From contig NZ_CP100763.1 in the NCBI RefSeq assembly GCF_024296685.1, forward strand, positions 1-64,000: DNA of 64,000 bases, read 5' to 3'. The first letter of the stretch is position 1; each line of letters opens with the position of its first letter. The notes under the pieces were generated by a model. It did no database searches and was not told the origin of the DNA. It worked only from the letters and a program-made list of their open reading frames with translations. The stretch comes from Natrinema marinum (GTDB lineage: Archaea > Halobacteriota > Halobacteria > Halobacteriales > Natrialbaceae). Both the position numbers and the translations under genes were made by a program. Positions 8,114-16,409 of the stretch are shown piece after piece.

Positions 8114-8713
8114 TTACGCGCTGCGCGGTTCGGTCGCGGGCGGGGTCACGTCCTCGGCCGGCCGGGCGGCCATCGCGACGAAGACCATCGAGAACCCGGT
8201 GACGAGGAGGTTGACTCCCACGAGCAGGCCGATCGCCCAGGCCGCGGTCCCCGGGAAGCCGGCCCAGAGGAGCGCGGCGAGGACCAGACCGACGACGCCG
8301 CTGATGGCGACCGCGGTGCGGCTTCGGGAGCCGGGCATCCGCATCGCCAGCGCGAGTTCCGCGATACCGTCGACGACCAGGTACGCCACGAGCGCGATCG
8401 TCAGGGTGATCAGCGCGACGGCGGGCGCCGCGAGGACGGCGATGCCGGCGACGACCGAGACGACCGCGAGGGCGATCTGCCAAAGCGAGCCGCGCCACCC
8501 ACGCGCCGTGAAGGCGTGGATCCCGTGGACGATCCCGCCGACGACCAGGAGCGCGCCGATCGCGAGCGATACCGATAGCCCCGTGACGAGCGGGAACGCT
8601 ATCGCCAGGATCCCGATCAGCCCGACGATCGCGCCCGCGATCGCCAGGGTCCGCCATTCGTTCTCGAGGGAGTATCCCTCGCCGGGCATGGTGTCTACAG
8701 TGTCGTTGCTCAT
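8114..8713 (-). CDS. HdeD-like DUF308 membrane protein
   Basis: Integral membrane protein of 199 residues with about six hydrophobic segments in three similar pairs, matching the HdeD/DUF308 family. The family is associated with acid or general stress in bacteria, but the biochemical role is unclear. Typical pieces are a charged N-terminus, GLIGILAIAFPLVTGLSVSLAIGAL-type helices rich in Gly and Ala, and short loops. The ATG at 8713 was chosen because a TATA-like box and a palindrome lie immediately upstream; a longer frame from 8992 would cross that promoter. Confidence 0.88.
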   Translation of the reverse strand: MSNDTVDTMPGEGYSLENEWRTLAIAGAIVGLIGILAIAFPLVTGLSVSLAIGALLVVGGIVHGIHAFTARGWRGSLWQIALAVVSVVAGIAVLAAPAVALITLTIALVAYLVVDGIAELALAMRMPGSRSRTAVAISGVVGLVLAALLWAGFPGTAAWAIGLLVGVNLLVTGFSMVFVAMAARPAEDVTPPATEPRSA

Positions 8714-8729
8714 TGAACTCACCGGTATA

Positions 8730-8754
8730 GTATACGTCGTATACGTATATAAAA
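8730..8754 (-). promoter_or_regulatory. TATA-like box and palindromic operator candidate of the HdeD-like gene
   Basis: On the minus strand a TTTTATATAC box (8745-8754) is followed at once by GTATACGACGTATAC (8730-8744), in which 7-base arms flank a single base. The start codon is 17 bases further on. A palindrome between TATA box and transcription start is a usual place for an archaeal repressor to act. The protein that binds it is not identifiable here. Confidence 0.6.
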
Positions 8755-8911
8755 CAAATACGCGATTTGACATTAGGTCACGGGAACGGACCGGTCCGAA
8801 ACCCGGACGAACGGCGCTTCCGGGCCGTCTCGAGACGGAATCTGTTCGGTCGTGTGGCGACGTGACTGCCAGAGCGCGGCTATTATTGCCGTCGGAACGA
8901 CAAATCGAACC

Positions 8912-9037
8912 GTGAGCGACGAACGCGACGCCGATCGTCGGGTCTGCGAGCTCTGTGGCGAACGGGTCCCCGCGGCCGTCTACCGCGAGCACCTGCTGAA
9001 AACGTGCCCCGGTCGCGAGGAGGAGTCGAGTGAGTAA
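8912..9037 (+). CDS. 41-residue zinc-knuckle protein
   Basis: Small acidic protein with one probable zinc site: CELCGERVPAAVYREHLLKTC supplies Cys, Cys, His and Cys, as in C2HC fingers. The GTG at 8912 is supported by a TATA-like CTATTATT about 27 nt upstream (8880-8887), so the message is probably leaderless. The gene is divergent from the HdeD-like gene. The partner is not known; haloarchaea carry many such tiny zinc proteins with roles in regulation or protein contact. Confidence 0.7.
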   Translation: MSDERDADRRVCELCGERVPAAVYREHLLKTCPGREEESSE

Positions 9038-9061
9038 CCGCGTGAGCCGACCGGCGGTCGC

Positions 9062-9733
9062 TCAGACGCCGGCGTCCGACGAGGATCCCGGCCCACCCTC
9101 GAGTTGCCGGTAACAGTAGTACGAGTAGGCCGCGGTGATGACGGCCGTCAGGAGCGCGGGGACGACGAGGAAGTAGACGGCGTACTCCCCGAAGAAGAGA
9201 CCGATCAGCGAGACGACGGCGGTGAGTTTGAACAGCCGACTACCGAGTTCGTGCGTGCGGTCCCAGACCGTCTCGTTGCTGAGCGTCCAAGGCGTTCGGA
9301 TGCCGACGAACCAGTTGGGTTCCGCGTGCGTGAGCAATTCGCCGACGGCGTAGAAGAGGACGGCGACCGCACCGAGGACGAGCAGCGTGAAATCGAACGC
9401 GTAGCCGAGGTTGAACGCGAGAATGCCGACGTGGAGGACGAACATGAACCCCGCGAAGGCGACGACGAACCAGTCGTAGGCGGGGCGGAAGGTCGCGACG
9501 TTCTCCCCGAGCGGGTCGATGCGGGGGACCAGCGCGAGGAGCACCACCAGCGCTCCCGAGAGCGCGGGAACGAACGCGAGACCCAGCGACTTCGACATCG
9601 TTCCGTTCGGTTCGCCGGCGGCGTTCCAGTGGGTTACGAGCCGGTCTGGAAGGTCCGGTGCCGCGAGAACGCTCGCGAGCCCGGCGAGGACGACGAACCC
9701 GCCAGCCAGCGCCAGTCGATGAGAAGTGTTCAT
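9062..9733 (-). CDS. SdpI/DUF1648-family membrane protein
   Basis: Membrane protein of 223 residues with about six transmembrane helices. The N-terminal half matches DUF1648 (LPDRLVTHWNAAGEPNGTMSK type loop: His-Trp then Gly and Pro), and the C-terminal half matches SdpI, with the IGIRTPWTLS-like signature NWFVGIRTPWTLSNETVW. In Bacillus SdpI gives immunity to a toxin and ties up its repressor; in haloarchaea the role is undefined. ATG at 9733 lies about 27 nt after a TTAATACG box at 9757-9764, indicating a leaderless start; a longer frame to 9838 would start inside the promoter. Confidence 0.88.
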   Translation of the reverse strand: MNTSHRLALAGGFVVLAGLASVLAAPDLPDRLVTHWNAAGEPNGTMSKSLGLAFVPALSGALVVLLALVPRIDPLGENVATFRPAYDWFVVAFAGFMFVLHVGILAFNLGYAFDFTLLVLGAVAVLFYAVGELLTHAEPNWFVGIRTPWTLSNETVWDRTHELGSRLFKLTAVVSLIGLFFGEYAVYFLVVPALLTAVITAAYSYYCYRQLEGGPGSSSDAGV

Positions 9734-9744
9734 ATCAGTTGATA
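9733..9744 (-). promoter_or_regulatory. Small palindrome at the SdpI-like start
   Basis: TATCAGTTGATA (plus-strand reading) has perfect 5-base arms and a 2-base centre and abuts the start codon of the SdpI-like gene, downstream of its TATA-like box. It could be an operator, but at this length chance is possible. Confidence 0.3.
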
Positions 9745-9869
9745 CGACGCCGGTGCGTATTAACCAGCGGGGTCGCGCCGGCGCGTGCGTGTCGCCCGCG
9801 ATATCGTCGTTCTCTCGAGACGAAGCGTAGCAAAACACCTATCCGGGTCGTCGGAATCACGGACTGATA

Positions 9870-10022
9870 GTGACGGGAAATTCGTATACCGCCATTCGAC
9901 GGTGCCCGGAGTGTGATCGGGCCGTCAATCGATTCGTGAACGGTGCCCGGTGTCCCTCCTGCCGGGCGGCCGTCTTCGGCGCACAGTCCTCCGATGAAGT
10001 GGGGAACGCGACCTCGAGTTAG
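9870..10022 (+). CDS. 50-residue zinc-ribbon protein
   Basis: Short frame with a clear zinc ribbon: RRCPECDRAVNRF followed by GARCPSCRAAVFG, giving two CPxC knuckles 13 residues apart. It starts with GTG and ends TAG 19 bases before the convergent end of arcS. Codon choice and the spaced cysteine pairs make it a likely real gene, although it is below most gene-calling limits. No catalytic motif is visible. The function is unknown; such ribbons often serve in RNA, DNA or protein contact. Confidence 0.65.
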   Translation: MTGNSYTAIRRCPECDRAVNRFVNGARCPSCRAAVFGAQSSDEVGNATSS

Positions 10023-10041
10023 TCCCCGCACTCGCGGCGAC

Positions 10042-11799
10042 TTACTTCTCCTCGACGTGGCGGACCTCGCAGGCGATGCCGCGCGTGCTCTCTGCCATCT
10101 CGCGGCCGAACATCTCCGCGCGGCCGACGGCGAACGCCTGCGGCCCCTCGACGAGCACTTCGTCGCCGACGCGGATCTCCTCGTCGGCGTCGACGACGCC
10201 CGGCGCGAGGACGCTGCCGTGGGGGACGAAGCCGTCGATCTCGACTCGCTTGACGGGCGCATCGCTCTCGAGCCATCGCTTGGCTCCCTCGAGCGTAAAG
10301 GAGAGGGTGCCGTACTGGGGGACCATCGTCGCGAGCTGGGTGTCGTCGGGGTCGCGGACCTGGATCTTCGGGTAGCGGCTGGTCGTCTGGATGTCCTCGA
10401 AGAGGTCGTCGCCGGCCCCGTCGCCGAGCAGGTAATCCGCGATGGCGCGGACGGTGTTGTGCTCGCGCTCGCGCTTGGAGTACTTGAGTTCGCCCGATAG
10501 GGCTTCCGAGAGGTTCGCGAGCGACTCGTCGGCCGTCGGATGGCCGCCCTCGGGGACGGTGTAGGTGATCTCGAGGTCGAGGCTCTCCTCGACGCGCTCG
10601 ACGATGTCGCGGTAGCCCTCGTCGGGGACGTGCGCGACGATTTTCGGGTACTCGTTGCGCTCGAGGTAGCGCTCGAGGACCGCGCTCACGAACTGCTTTT
10701 CGTCCTCGGACCAGCGGCCCGTGACCACGGTGTCGTAGTGCTGTGCGGGGTAGGTCGTCTCGAGTTCCTGGGGGACGACGCCGATCGGTGAGGTCATCGA
10801 GACGAGGTGGGCCCGCCACTGGATGGCGTCGTGGAACTGGCGGTGGCTCTGGGACTCGCTGTAGGGTTTGGCGGCCGAACAGGGGACCAGCACGAGCGGG
10901 TTTTTGAAGCGGTTCCGGTACCGCGTCGTCACCCGGTCCGCGAAGCGCTGAATTTCGACCCGGCGGAGCGTGTCCGCGGTCGCGGCGCTGATCTGGGCGT
11001 CTCGGAGAATTGGTGTCCGCTTCTCGAGGTAGCCCCACTGCGAGTCGAGTTCGCGCATCGCCGCGGTGAGCCACTGGTCCTGTCGGGCCTGTCCCTCGAC
11101 GTAGTCTCGCAGGCGCCCGTCGCGGATCCGCCGGCGGACGATCGCGAGTTCGGCTTCGAGCGCGTTGACGTTGTGTTCGGCGCAGTCCTCACGGGTAAAC
11201 TCCTCGCGTGGCTGCCGGCAGGCCGGACACGAGCAGGGGAGTTCCTCGAGGTCCTCGAGGAAGTACGCCTCGTCGGTCGTCAGATACCGCCCTTCGGTCC
11301 CCTTCACGACGGCCGCGGTTTCGTCGAAGAGGTCGACGCCGGCGTAGGCCAACACGGCGACGTTTCGCGGCGTCGCCACCCCGGAGAACAGCACGGCGGT
11401 GTCGGCCGGAATCGCCTCGCGGACGCTGACGACGGCTTCGACGAGCGCCGCGCCGTGGCCCATCACGGACTGGCCGTTCGACAGGGCGTAGGCGTCCGTC
11501 CCGTGGTTGTCGGCCTGCTCGCTCGAGACGACGGCGACGCTGGGGTAGTCGACGTCGGGGTAGTCGACGGCGAACGACTCTTGGACTTCCTCGGGAGTCC
11601 CCCCCGGAAACGCCCGGTGAGGGAGGACGGTCAGCCGCGAGTCGTCGCCCTCGGGAACGTCTCGGTCCGCGCTCCAGAGCGAGCCCGCATCCTCGAGAAT
11701 ATCGTCGACGAGTGCGGGCGTCGTCACCGGCGACGAGAGGCGGAGTTCGCCCACGCGCGCGGCCCCGTCGCGCTCGTGGATTTCGAAGTAGTCGGTCAT
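10042..11799 (-). CDS. arcS: Archaeosine synthase ArcS
   Basis: ArcS (TgtA2) attaches lysine to preQ0 at position 15 of archaeal tRNA; RaSEA then cleaves the lysine adduct to give archaeosine. The 585 residues comprise a TGT-like N-terminal domain with a CSCPACR zinc cluster, a central domain with the ArcS signature PCSAAKPYSESQSH (about residues 303-316) and a C-terminal PUA domain for tRNA binding (about 505-585). The TGT-like part is used as a scaffold, not for base exchange. ATG at 11799 begins MTDYFEIHERDG, the usual N-terminus; the frame is open further up. It is not next to its pathway partners tgtA (about 19 kb) and raSEA (about 22 kb), but all three lie in this window. Confidence 0.95.
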   Translation of the reverse strand: MTDYFEIHERDGAARVGELRLSSPVTTPALVDDILEDAGSLWSADRDVPEGDDSRLTVLPHRAFPGGTPEEVQESFAVDYPDVDYPSVAVVSSEQADNHGTDAYALSNGQSVMGHGAALVEAVVSVREAIPADTAVLFSGVATPRNVAVLAYAGVDLFDETAAVVKGTEGRYLTTDEAYFLEDLEELPCSCPACRQPREEFTREDCAEHNVNALEAELAIVRRRIRDGRLRDYVEGQARQDQWLTAAMRELDSQWGYLEKRTPILRDAQISAATADTLRRVEIQRFADRVTTRYRNRFKNPLVLVPCSAAKPYSESQSHRQFHDAIQWRAHLVSMTSPIGVVPQELETTYPAQHYDTVVTGRWSEDEKQFVSAVLERYLERNEYPKIVAHVPDEGYRDIVERVEESLDLEITYTVPEGGHPTADESLANLSEALSGELKYSKREREHNTVRAIADYLLGDGAGDDLFEDIQTTSRYPKIQVRDPDDTQLATMVPQYGTLSFTLEGAKRWLESDAPVKRVEIDGFVPHGSVLAPGVVDADEEIRVGDEVLVEGPQAFAVGRAEMFGREMAESTRGIACEVRHVEEK

Positions 11800-11976
11800 A
11801 CGCGATATGACCGGGGCGAGCGAAAGAGGCTGTCGATAGCGAACGATCGCGCCCTCGAGTGTGGACGCGCTGTAGGTCATCGGTACGGTTCGATGATCGT
11901 TCGGTACGGTAATTGGTAGTAGGCGAGTAAAGTCACGATAATCAACCTTTATGCTATTGGAGTCGAAGTTCGAATC

Positions 11977-13980
11977 ATGCCAGCACCTGAATCACAACCG
12001 AAGCTCCGATCGAAGGACGGCCTTCGCGCCGTTCTCGCCGTCCTGTTGGTCGCAGCTGTCGGCGTCGCGACGATCGGTTTGCCCGCCGTCTACGGCGGCA
12101 TGACGACCACTGCAACCGCAGCACAGCCTTCCCCCGACATCGAATCGTACGACAGCGTCGCCCAGGCCGAGTCGGGCCTCGGTCCGGCCGACGAGATCTA
12201 CCTCCGCGAGGACGGCAGTGCCGTCCTCCAGTACGACAGTCAGTCTGATTCCGGCACACTCGATCTGGGGATGGACGTCAGCGAAGGGCTCGTCCACGTG
12301 CTCGTCGTCGACAACATCAGCAACGAGGATGCCGAGTACGAGGAAGCGAGTTTCTCGGCGCTCCTCAATCAGGAGGGGCTCTCCGGAGACGGCTCGCTCG
12401 TGATGGAACAACCGGATTCGCTGAAAGACCTCTCCGTCGACATCTCGGGCGAGGTCTCCGAAGAAGCCAACCAGTTCGACGCGACCGCCTCCGGCACGTT
12501 CGAGAGCGAGTCGTCGGGCATGGGCATCGGGGCGGTCAGTACCGATGGAACCGTCTCCGCGACCCCCGATCGACTCGAGACGAGCGGCTCCGTCTCGGTC
12601 GACGGCGGGATGGGCGCGACCGGTGGCGACATGCAGATGGACGTTTCCTTAGCGGACACCGGGAGCAGTTACGTCCTCGACGTGAGCCAGAAGCAGCCGG
12701 TCTCCGACTGGTCCGCCAGCCAGTGGGAGACCCGAGAGAAAGCCAAACAGACCCTCCAGCAGCAGTACGGAAACCTCGCGACGGGGCTGGGCGGCTCCAG
12801 TGAGATCACGATCTCGAGCTACGACTTCGAGGAGCGATCCACCGGCCAGCACCGTCTCGAACTCGACTTCACCGTCGAGTACACCGGGATCGACAGCGGT
12901 ATCGAACAACAGCTCGCGACCCAGCTCGCCAGCGATCCGACGACCGATCTGAGCCAGTCCGAAGCCGACGAGATCGCAGCCACCGTCACCGACCTCGAGA
13001 TCGAGACCCTCGAGTTCACGCTCGACAGCAGTAGCGGCTCGATGGAGGCCACGTGGAACGTCGCCATCGCGAACTACGACGAACTCACGCTCGCGATGCT
13101 CGACCTCGCCGAGGCGAGTTCGACCAGCAGCGGCATGGCCCAGGAGGACCTCGAGAAGATGCGAACGAGAATCGAGGCACAGCAGGCGGCCGGCCTCGAG
13201 TCGACGTTCGAGTGGGACGTCTCGATGGAGCAGACGTCCGACCAGGAGATGACGCTCGACGCCGAAGCCACGGGTGACACGAACAATTGGGACGCGTACA
13301 TCGACGAACTCGAGTCGCGAGACGTCGAGCCCCCGCAAGACGTCACATTCGAGATGACCGCCGAGACGAACGACGGCGAACTCGCGCTCGACGCGCAGTT
13401 CGAACTCGAGGCCGAGGATCTGGCCAGCCAGGCGGTCAAAAGCTGGGCCCAGTCGATGCAGGGTGCGCCGACGGGAACGACGATGTCCTCGGACACCAAC
13501 GAGTTCGTCACGGCCCTATCCGAGTCCGAACTCGAGGTCGCCCGGGTCGACGCGAACCTCGGCGACGGCACGGTGCGCGTCGAAGGCGGTGCGAAGTTCG
13601 AGGACATGAGCAAGATCACGAGCACCATCAGTGACTCCCTCGCCATCAGCGGCGTCTCCTCCGAGATGAACGGCGACACCGCGTCGATGTACGTCTACGT
13701 CGACAGCATGGGCGATGTCGACACCGCGTCCGCGACGAAAGCGGATATCGAACACCTCAGCGTCGTCGGGAGCGAGACGACCGTCCACGCGGCCGGCGAG
13801 TGGGACGAGGAGTTCCCGTCGGTCGACGCCGAAGCGATGAACAACTACCTCGAGAGCGAAAGCGGCGGCGACGAAGGAGACGACGAGGGCGGCGACAGTG
13901 TCCCCGGCTTCGGATTCGGGGCCAGCCTCGCGTCGGTCGCCGCGTTGCTGACGGCGCTCGTCCTCCGACGGCGCGAGTAG
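11977..13980 (+). CDS. Secreted PGF-CTERM surface protein
   Basis: Exported protein of 667 residues. A signal-like helix (LRAVLAVLLVAAVGVATIGLP) is followed by a long acidic, Ser/Thr- and Gln-rich ectodomain with much predicted beta structure and repeated helical stretches. The end is an archaeosortase signal: PGFGFG, then a hydrophobic helix, then LRRRE. Such PGF-CTERM proteins are cleaved by archaeosortase A and lipid-anchored at the cell surface. I recognise no enzyme domain. A TATA-like CTTTATG at about 11947-11953 and a T6 run after the stop frame a single-gene unit. Confidence 0.88.
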   Translation: MPAPESQPKLRSKDGLRAVLAVLLVAAVGVATIGLPAVYGGMTTTATAAQPSPDIESYDSVAQAESGLGPADEIYLREDGSAVLQYDSQSDSGTLDLGMDVSEGLVHVLVVDNISNEDAEYEEASFSALLNQEGLSGDGSLVMEQPDSLKDLSVDISGEVSEEANQFDATASGTFESESSGMGIGAVSTDGTVSATPDRLETSGSVSVDGGMGATGGDMQMDVSLADTGSSYVLDVSQKQPVSDWSASQWETREKAKQTLQQQYGNLATGLGGSSEITISSYDFEERSTGQHRLELDFTVEYTGIDSGIEQQLATQLASDPTTDLSQSEADEIAATVTDLEIETLEFTLDSSSGSMEATWNVAIANYDELTLAMLDLAEASSTSSGMAQEDLEKMRTRIEAQQAAGLESTFEWDVSMEQTSDQEMTLDAEATGDTNNWDAYIDELESRDVEPPQDVTFEMTAETNDGELALDAQFELEAEDLASQAVKSWAQSMQGAPTGTTMSSDTNEFVTALSESELEVARVDANLGDGTVRVEGGAKFEDMSKITSTISDSLAISGVSSEMNGDTASMYVYVDSMGDVDTASATKADIEHLSVVGSETTVHAAGEWDEEFPSVDAEAMNNYLESESGGDEGDDEGGDSVPGFGFGASLASVAALLTALVLRRRE

Positions 13981-14000
13981 GGCGGTCGAACGACGACGCG

Positions 14001-14006
14001 TTTTTT
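14001..14006 (+). terminator. T-tract terminator candidate
   Basis: Six consecutive T residues lie about 20 bases after the stop of the surface-protein gene, in an otherwise GC-rich stretch. Archaeal RNA polymerase terminates at such tracts without needing a hairpin. Confidence 0.5.
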
Positions 14007-14110
14007 CGAGGGGCACTGTGCCAGCGACGAATCGATAGTCGATCCCACAGGTCGACCGTCGTCCCGTCGGCGTGACGAGCGACCTTGTTTCGCGAATCAG
14101 ACCAGATACG

Positions 14111-14138
14111 GTTTATTTGCCGGTATTCAATACCCGGT
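14111..14138 (+). promoter_or_regulatory. nosL promoter with operator-like palindrome
   Basis: A TTTATTT box (14112-14118) precedes the nosL ATG by about 22-27 nt, so the message is likely leaderless. Between box and ATG lies GGTATTCAATACC (14122-14134), a perfect palindrome with 6-base arms and one central base. The position fits a repressor site, perhaps metal- or redox-sensing given the gene, which is inference. Confidence 0.55.
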
Positions 14139-14735
14139 ATGGAACCACCGATCGCAGCTACGGGTGACGGAGCAGTCGGGCGCCGGACCGTCCTCGGTAG
14201 CGTCGCGGCCGCCTGTCTCGGCTCGATCGCCGGGTGTGTCGGCGACGAAGGGACCGCGAACGCCCCCGATCCGATCAGTATCGACGCGGAACACGCCTGT
14301 GACAACTGTACGATGGCCGTCGGAAATCACCCCGGTCCGGCCGGCCAGTCCCATTACGAGGACCCGACGGCCGTCCTCGACGAGGACCGGCCGGCGCAGT
14401 TTTGCAGCACGCTCTGTACGTACGCGTTCACGTTCGACCAGCAGCGCGAAAGCGAGCCCGTCGTCTCGTACCTGACCGACTACTCGGCGGTCGAGTACGA
14501 GGTCGACGACAGCGGCCAGCGGACAGTCATCTCTCGTCACCTCGAGGCCGACGCGTTCGGCGATGTCTCGGGGCTCACCATGATCGCCGACAGCGATGTC
14601 GAGGGCTCGATGGGGAGAACGATGATTCCGTTCGGCGACGCCGACGAGGCCGAGGAATTTCAGGCCGAATACGGCGGCGATAGCTACGAAAATGACGAAG
14701 TCACGCAGGAACTGGTAATGTCGCTGATGAACTGA
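14139..14735 (+). CDS. nosL: NosL-like copper chaperone lipoprotein
   Basis: NosL delivers Cu(I) for nitrous oxide reductase assembly. The 198-residue product starts with a twin-arginine signal (GRRTVLGS, residues 14-21) ending in a lipobox IAGC, with Cys33 as the lipid site, so it is likely exported folded and anchored. The metal motif CDNCTM has Cys54, Cys57 and Met59, and QFCSTLC follows at about 88-93. The C-terminal part holds GRTMIPFGDADEAEEF, typical of NosL. The ATG at 14139 is fixed by the promoter just upstream. It is convergent with nosY of the nosDFY operon; no nosZ is seen in the window, so the copper target may be elsewhere or different. Confidence 0.88.
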   Translation: MEPPIAATGDGAVGRRTVLGSVAAACLGSIAGCVGDEGTANAPDPISIDAEHACDNCTMAVGNHPGPAGQSHYEDPTAVLDEDRPAQFCSTLCTYAFTFDQQRESEPVVSYLTDYSAVEYEVDDSGQRTVISRHLEADAFGDVSGLTMIADSDVEGSMGRTMIPFGDADEAEEFQAEYGGDSYENDEVTQELVMSLMN

Positions 14736-14784
14736 CCGGCGGATCAGTCCGGTAGGGAGGTCGGTTCTCGACTGCGAGCGTCGA

Positions 14785-15675
14785 CTACCGGTTCAACACC
14801 CACGTCGCGATGCCGAGCGACGCGCCCGTCCAGCCGCCGAAGCTTAGCAGGCTCGCGATCGGTGCCGCCGCCGCGGGTCCGGTCCCCGACGCGACGACGA
14901 TGGCGCTCTCGAAGACGAGCCCTCGATAGGCGCTGAGCGGGCTGATCGCGAGCGCGTAGACGAGGCTCTCGTCGCCGATTGCGCCGGCCGAGAAGCCGTA
15001 GACCAGCGCCAGGTCCAGCCCGACCAGCAGGACGACGAGCGCGACCACCGACAGCGCGAGCGCGCTGCGCGTGCCGCTGACCACCGCCGAGATCGCGATC
15101 GCGACGGCGAGGACGGTCAGCGCGAACAGCACCGTCAGGACGACGAACCGGGCGAACAGGACCGGCGAGTCGGCACCGGAGTGCGAGGCGTACAGCGTCC
15201 GGCCCTCGTCTTCGAAGACGACGACCGCGAGCGCGGCGAGGACGAGCGGGACGACGACGGCGGTCACCAGTCCTATCGCCCGTCCGGCGTAGACGCCGAA
15301 GACGATATCGCGGCTCGAGACGGGATATGTCTGCAGCACGTCGAGCTCGCCGCGCTGTGCGTCGCCGAGGATGGCGCGATAGCCGAAGGCGACGGCGACC
15401 ACCGGGACGAGCAACTCGAGCGGCGTGAGCAGGTCGACCAGCGTCGGGACGTAGCCGGCGCGGACGCTCCCGCCGACCCAGGCGATGCCCAGGACGACGG
15501 CGGTGAACGCGAGTCCGAGAACGAAAAACGTCCGAGTGCGCGCGACCGTGCGGAGTTCCCGTCCGACGATCGTCTCGAGACGGCGTCTCGAGCCGGGGGC
15601 CGTCGGTCGCGAGCGGTCGGACTGCGTCCCCTCCCCTGTGGTGGCCTCGCCGGGCCGGGTCGCGTCGCCGCTCAT
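14785..15675 (-). CDS. nosY: NosY-like ABC transporter permease
   Basis: Membrane subunit of the NosDFY complex, which works with NosD in copper-site assembly of nitrous oxide reductase. The 296 residues contain about six transmembrane helices after an acidic-basic N-terminal cytoplasmic segment. The loop motif RGELDVLQTYPVSSRD is characteristic of ABC-2 permeases of this type. The start overlaps the end of nosF by four bases (ATGA), so the two subunits are co-translated. It is the last gene of the nosD-nosF-nosY operon. Confidence 0.88.
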   Translation of the reverse strand: MSGDATRPGEATTGEGTQSDRSRPTAPGSRRRLETIVGRELRTVARTRTFFVLGLAFTAVVLGIAWVGGSVRAGYVPTLVDLLTPLELLVPVVAVAFGYRAILGDAQRGELDVLQTYPVSSRDIVFGVYAGRAIGLVTAVVVPLVLAALAVVVFEDEGRTLYASHSGADSPVLFARFVVLTVLFALTVLAVAIAISAVVSGTRSALALSVVALVVLLVGLDLALVYGFSAGAIGDESLVYALAISPLSAYRGLVFESAIVVASGTGPAAAAPIASLLSFGGWTGASLGIATWVLNR

Positions 15676-16409
15676 GCGCGCTCACCCAGTACCGCCACGG
15701 TGTCTCGCTCGCCGCCGACGGCCTCGTCGTAGACCGGGCGCAGCGAGGCGGCGCCCAGACGCTCGCGCAGGTTGGCCGTCGACCCCTGCTCGACGGTCCG
15801 TCCGTCCGCGAGGATGAGCACGTCGTCGGCGACCCGCTCGACGAGTTCCAGGTCGTGGGAACTCAACAGGACCGCGATCCCGTCGTCGGCGAGGGTCGAC
15901 GCCACGTCGAAGACGTGCAGCCGCATGCCGGGATCTAACCCGCTGCCGGGCTCGTCGAGGATGACGATCGGGGGGTCGCCGATCGTCGCCTGCGCGATGC
16001 CGAGCAGCCGCGTCATCCCGCCGGAGAGGGCCTCGACGTTCCGATCGGCCGCGTCCTCGAGGCCGATCCGCTCTAGCTGTGCCATCGCGTCGGTCTCGTC
16101 GCCGCCGACGAGCGACGCGTAGAAGCGAAGCGTCTCGAGGGCCGTGAACCCAGGCCGAAACGCCGGATGTTGGGGTAGGTAGCCGATCCGTCTGGCGGTG
16201 TCGGGACCGTTGTACGCGACGTCGCCCGCCGTCGGCTCGTGGAGGCCGGCGAGGACGCGGATGAGCGTCGTCTTGCCGGAGCCGTTCGGGCCGATCAGGG
16301 CCGTCACGCGGCCGCGTTCGACGGTCGCGGAGACATCCCGGAGCACGGAGACCGCCCCGTAGTCGTGGTCGATACCGGTCGCCTCGAGGATGGGTGTCGT
16401 GTCAGTCAT
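15672..16409 (-). CDS. nosF: NosF-like ABC transporter ATPase
   Basis: ATPase subunit of the Nos accessory transporter. Walker A is GPNGSGKTT, the signature is LSGGM, Walker B is IVILDEPGSGLDP, and the switch His is in SSHDLELV. The 245 residues are the usual single-domain length. It overlaps nosD upstream by eight bases and nosY downstream by four, so the three make one operon. In studied denitrifiers the complex drives transfer through the periplasmic NosD. Confidence 0.92.
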   Translation of the reverse strand: MTDTTPILEATGIDHDYGAVSVLRDVSATVERGRVTALIGPNGSGKTTLIRVLAGLHEPTAGDVAYNGPDTARRIGYLPQHPAFRPGFTALETLRFYASLVGGDETDAMAQLERIGLEDAADRNVEALSGGMTRLLGIAQATIGDPPIVILDEPGSGLDPGMRLHVFDVASTLADDGIAVLLSSHDLELVERVADDVLILADGRTVEQGSTANLRERLGAASLRPVYDEAVGGERDTVAVLGERA

